A DNA stretch of 64,000 bases, from contig NC_030685.2 of the NCBI RefSeq assembly GCF_000004195.4, forward strand, positions 51,329,516 to 51,393,515, written 5' to 3'. Made by a program: the position numbers and the translations under genes. The DNA is from Xenopus tropicalis. Its lineage: Eukaryota > Chordata > Amphibia > Anura > Pipidae. Below the pieces are notes generated by a model that worked only from the letters and a program-made list of their open reading frames with translations, was not told where the DNA came from and did no database searches. Positions 60,409-64,000 of the stretch are shown piece by piece. Each line of letters begins with the position of its first letter. Positions within the stretch are counted from its first letter, which is position 1.

Positions 60409-62194
60409 CATAAAAGCTATAATATGATAGCAAGGTTACTGAACTTTGCAGTGTCGTTACAGTAAACAAGTCCACAACGCACATTTCCACCCACCCCTTT
60501 TTTTTGTTAAAGTTGATTTTTGAGTTCATAAAACTAAAACAAGATACACATGTTTAAAGTATGCAATGTTTGGTTTTGTTGCATTTATGGTACAGAACAA
60601 ATAAAATAAACAGATATGACATAAAAACACACACACTTTCCAGACTATGCAAGCACTACCATAAAGTCCACACAGCCTAATAATTATTATGTATAATGGC
60701 ACTTGAGAGCAGGTAGGGGGCAGAGAAAATGATGTTGTGATGTTATCTATAAATGTTAATAGGTTGTGAATAGATTGGGAAAGGAATTGGGGCAGAAAAC
60801 GGTCTAAAGTACTGGATAATTGATTCCTGGAACAGTGGGCTTCAAGCTTTTTACCATGATGACATCAAGAGAAGACTAAAAGAGATATAGTTGAGCACTT
60901 CAGATTAAAAGGAAAATAGTAAACAAAACAGAAAGTTAAAAAAAAAGCAAAAAAAAAATAAATTGTAAGATATAATGTTTTATCCATTTTATTCTGATTC
61001 TTACTTTATAAATTCTGGTGTTATTCCTGGACAGCTTTCTGTGTCTCACTATCCAAGCCCTGATTTTAGTCATATTACCACTTAAAATGCTATTATAAGT
61101 ATAATTAAGCAATAAACTATTCTCATAAATAATTCATACATTGAGAAATTTGAGAAACTTTTTCATTCGTGGTCTTCTGCAGGGTCTAATACTAATTCCC
61201 TTCTATAAACTGAATATGCATTAGCAATTACAGACACATGCAGTCTTCTAGAGTTACAAATTAAGTTGTTAAAGGTAATTTTATTTATACAGAAATCATA
61301 CAGAGAGGAGATGACACTCACATCTGTGTGCACTGAAACAATTTTAGAAAATTACTATACCATGACAGCCATTTTACAAATCATGAAGTATGCTTAGGAA
61401 CATCAAGTAGATGTCAGAAAGAAATTAATTTTTGCATACAAATCTAAAGAGATACATGGAATAGAATCTATTTTTTTATGTTGGTGACACAAAAAGTCAA
61501 AAATAAACAATGACGAAGTAATGATGGAGTAAAAATGATGAGCTCCTGTGGTTGAGATGATAAGCAAGTCAGGATTAAATTCATTAGGTTTTGATCATTA
61601 AACAGTTAAAGCTAGATCACTTAGCATGCTGTGCTTTTAAACTATAATAAAACAAAACCGGCAAGTTCAAAAAAGCTTTGTGGTATTTAATGCACTGCAA
61701 GGTGTCCCTTCTTGTAATGTCAGTACTGTTAGCTACAAAATGCATAGATCAGTTCTTAGAGTCACACAGATTGCAGCCTTTTGGCACGGTTTCTGGAAAG
61801 AACATAAATGCATTATGCCCTGTGTAAGGAGCAAATGATAGATGTTGAAATGATAAAAAGTTAGTCAGTCCTTGCAATTGCCACAGCTTTACTCAAAATT
61901 AAAAAGATGGTGGATAAAAATGTCTTGTTTTGGAGTGTCCAATGATTTATTCCCACAAACAGGACTATTAATCTCCTTGAATGCTTAAATAGAAGAGTAT
62001 GGAGAAGACGTGGAAAACTTTAAAAGAAAAGGAACCTAACCATAAAGAACTGTAGAAATGTTTTGGAACATAAGGGCAAATGTGGCATTTAGCAGATTTA
62101 AAAAAAAATTAATGTTTAGAATGTGAAGGTGTAAAAGAAAAATGGAGGGCAGATGATGAAAAAGGACAAACTGTAAGTGAAAAAGGAAAAGAGA

Positions 62195-62470
62195 ACTGGA
62201 TAGTAGCTCAGGGTTAACACTTGTGTTTTGCAGCTCTAAAGTCCTGAGATTCAAGCCAGGTCACTCAGCAAGTATTCTGTATATTCTTCCCATGTCTGCA
62301 TGGTTTTTAAAGGGTGGCTTTCGACCACACCCCAAAAACTTACAGGCAGGTTCAAGGAAACTGACCATAGTGTGTGTAAATGAGAATGGAAAGCTGGGAT
62401 TTTTATAAATTAAGAAGAATCTTTTTAAAGCACTGCATAAATATGTCTGTACTTTATAAATAACAAATTA
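62195..62470 (+). mobile_element. tRNA-derived SINE, degenerate, near full length
   Basis: Head: GTAGCTCAGGGTTAACAC (A-box-like) and GAGATTCAAGCC (B-box-like). Then TCTTCCCATGTCTGCATGG, CCCCAAAAACTTACAGGCAG, GACCATAGTGTGTGTAAATG, and the tail AAAGCACTGCATAAATATGT...CTTTATAAATAAC. The order is that of frog tRNA-type SINEs whose tails occur elsewhere in this window. Confidence 0.7.
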
Positions 62471-63129
62471 TATAAAATAATTAGGATAAATGCAGCGGAA
62501 GCATATGAGAAAAAGGAGCTTGTGGCATATCAAGCTAATGGGGACTGTTGGGAGAAAAAGTGTGTCTGCTAGTTGTATAACCTGTGCCACATGTATTTTG
62601 GATAAATAGCAATACAGTGTAAGTTGGGTGTGGATTTTACAGTTTATCCTTATGCTTCTTCTTCTAACTGTAGAGGTGGGCACAGTGTATGGCTTCACAT
62701 TTCTAATATAAGCTGTAAAAAATGGCTGTTCCCTCTCTTATTTCAGGGTGAGACTGGTGTGCCAATATTATTGCTATGAGCCTGATGTATATTTATTATT
62801 ATTACTGGAATATGTGTGGGTGTGGGAAAGAGGGGGACAGCACAGTGTCTAGAAAATTATTGTGGTATTTGTTTCCACTAACATAAATAAAGTTTGCGTG
62901 TGGGGGGGATACCTGACATACCTACATTAAAAAAATTATTATATAGCTAGGCATCCCATCTGTGTGTCCAATAAAATGGGCATGGGGTCTATCTATACAT
63001 TAAATGGGTGTAGCTGCAGTTGATACATTATAGCTTTGGATCAATCCTGTGACTATGCAAATTTGGGGTAGGATACTGGGCCAACCGATATTTATTTAGG
63101 GCCTGAATAAAAAGTAGAATCTTTGCTGT

Positions 63130-63177
63130 GGTGTGGCTTAAAGCATATTTATTGGTGTGGCTTAAAGCATATTTATT
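63130..63177. repeat. 24-bp tandem duplication
   Basis: Two copies of GTGTGGCTTAAAGCATATTT plus ATTG/ATTA. Confidence 0.9.
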
Positions 63178-63277
63178 AGTGTGACAAAAGTCTACTTCTT
63201 TGTGGGTAAGTAGATAAATGTATATACTCTTATGGAAGCAAATAAAAAGGAAAACCAATTAGACATCCATTTCTTAC

Positions 63278-63377
63278 CTAAGTTTAGGGGATTCAACAAT
63301 GATATGCTCCTTTGGATGTGGTGGGATAGGGGGTGGGATATAATTTTCTGAATTTCGATCATTAAATCTTGATGAAT
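63278..63377 (-). CDS. pard3b: pard3b coding exon (proline-rich linker)
   Basis: A 100-nt minus-strand exon. The acceptor has a pyrimidine-rich tract ending CCATACACAG, just right of 63377, and the donor is TTAG|GTAAGAA at 63271-63277. It enters in phase 1 and leaves in phase 2. Only one frame is open: it reads SSRFNDRNSENYIPPPIPPH followed by PKEHIIVESPKL. The SRxND start recalls the linker after the third PDZ domain of PARD3B; the rest is a poorly conserved proline-rich linker. The main support is phase: its last two bases (AG) join the first base of the 60258-60322 exon to give AGG (Arg). The longer open frame through this position is in another frame and is spurious. Confidence 0.7.
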
Positions 63378-64000
63378 CTGTGTATGGAAAGGGGAAAAAA
63401 AGAAGAGTGAATGACTATAAACATAACTTCCGTTACTAGTCAATTTCTCATTTATAAAACAGAGATAAGGTGCCAAGCGTACAAAACATATACAAAAGTA
63501 TCATGTTTGTGCACTCCCTTCAACTGCATTTGCTCCCTGTATCCAATAGTGAAATGTGGATCCAGCATTGCCTGAATTTGTCAGTGTTGCACACAGTAGT
63601 GTGAAGATATTTGAATAGTGCTAAGCAAATTTTTTTTGGGCAGACATGGATTCGTGGAGAAATGTTCCCCATCAATGGATGTTTTTGTGAAACTGCTACA
63701 AAATTTTACAAGAAAAATTTCCTGCCCCCCCCCCCCCAAAAAAAAGCGTGTTGACAAAAAACAAATGCCCACTGACTTCAAAGTGTTTAGCAATTTTTTG
63801 GCATTAAGCTAATTTTTCAGTGAAGTTTCCCTCATCACTATATTTGACCTTCATTTCAACAATTTAACAACCTACATTTACCACTGGCTCAAATACCTAA
63901 AATTAGAAACCTTCATCAGTTGCAATTGATTAGAACATTGTTAGAAATGTAAAAAGTAAGTTAACTTATTTTCTACACAAAAGGAGCAGCTATACATGTT
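63378..64000 (-). other. pard3b: pard3b intron, 5' of the 63278-63377 exon (partial)
   Basis: Begins with the polypyrimidine tract of the acceptor (minus strand). It contains a diverged MITE at about 63616-63841 and no other exon. Confidence 0.55.
63616..63841. mobile_element. diverged MITE related to 31801-32074
   Basis: Right end TTTCCCTCATCACTA and left AATAGTGCTAAGCAAATTTT recall the TTAGTGATGGGC ends. The interior has a C-run (63725-63737) next to an A-run. Confidence 0.5.

Larger units (their letters stand above)
60323..63277 (-). other. pard3b: pard3b intron (phase 2), 2.96 kb
   Basis: Intron between the two right-hand exons. It holds a perfect 16-bp hairpin 45 bases upstream of the acceptor, a degenerate tRNA-derived SINE (62195-62470) and a 24-bp tandem duplication near 63130. 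The rest (about 60420-62190 and 62470-63125) is AT-rich with no gene or element I recognise. Confidence 0.7.

Noticed and set aside
60214..60411. 65-aa minus-strand frame as an independent small gene
   Set aside because: Only its centre (60258-60322) is coding, as a pard3b exon; the rest is intron including a hairpin.
63192..63476. 94-aa minus-strand frame over the 63278-63377 exon
   Set aside because: It is in a different frame from the exon reading that fits the splice phases.

Overview
The window is vertebrate, almost entirely intronic DNA, and most likely from a clawed frog (Xenopus, probably X. tropicalis). The frog call rests on the repeats: many TTAA-flanked miniature elements with long inverted termini, a piggyBac-type element whose end matches the Xenopus Uribo2 type as I remember it, SPIN-type hAT DNA, CR1-clade LINEs and Penelope-like elements. 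No database was available, so family names come from recognition.

Gene content: three short coding exons on the minus strand (63278-63377, 60258-60322, 497-703) have good splice signals, splice phases that chain correctly, and translations resembling the part of the polarity scaffold PARD3B (Par3-like) between the third PDZ domain and the C-terminal region. The window is therefore the interior of pard3b read right to left, and about 59.5 kb of it is one intron. No complete gene, promoter, rRNA or functional tRNA gene was seen.

Layout (plus coordinates): 1-21 kb holds the 497-703 exon, a Harbinger-like MITE (2074-2555), a Penelope tail remnant, several MITEs including two TTAA elements that share a target site (13440-14762), a foldback and a CR1 3' fragment. 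21.4-28.2 kb is a 5'-truncated CR1 LINE split by a 4.47-kb non-autonomous piggyBac element, which carries six consecutive hairpins at its left end and a ~394-bp tandem array with an alternating A/B pattern. 29-45 kb holds a hAT foldback with 8-bp target duplication, a SPIN copy with a perfect 8-bp duplication nested in a TTAA MITE, a Tigger-like MITE and more small elements. 46.6-47.5 kb is a TTAA repeat interrupted by an insertion with a ~33-bp minisatellite. 49.4-55 kb holds a decayed Penelope-like element with reverse transcriptase and GIY-YIG nuclease, a second copy of its tail, and an oppositely oriented second Penelope element. 55-64 kb holds SINEs, MITEs and the two upstream pard3b exons.

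Nothing in the window forms a cellular operon or a defence system. The elements relate to each other by nesting, which gives relative ages: CR1 before piggyBac, and TTAA MITE before SPIN.
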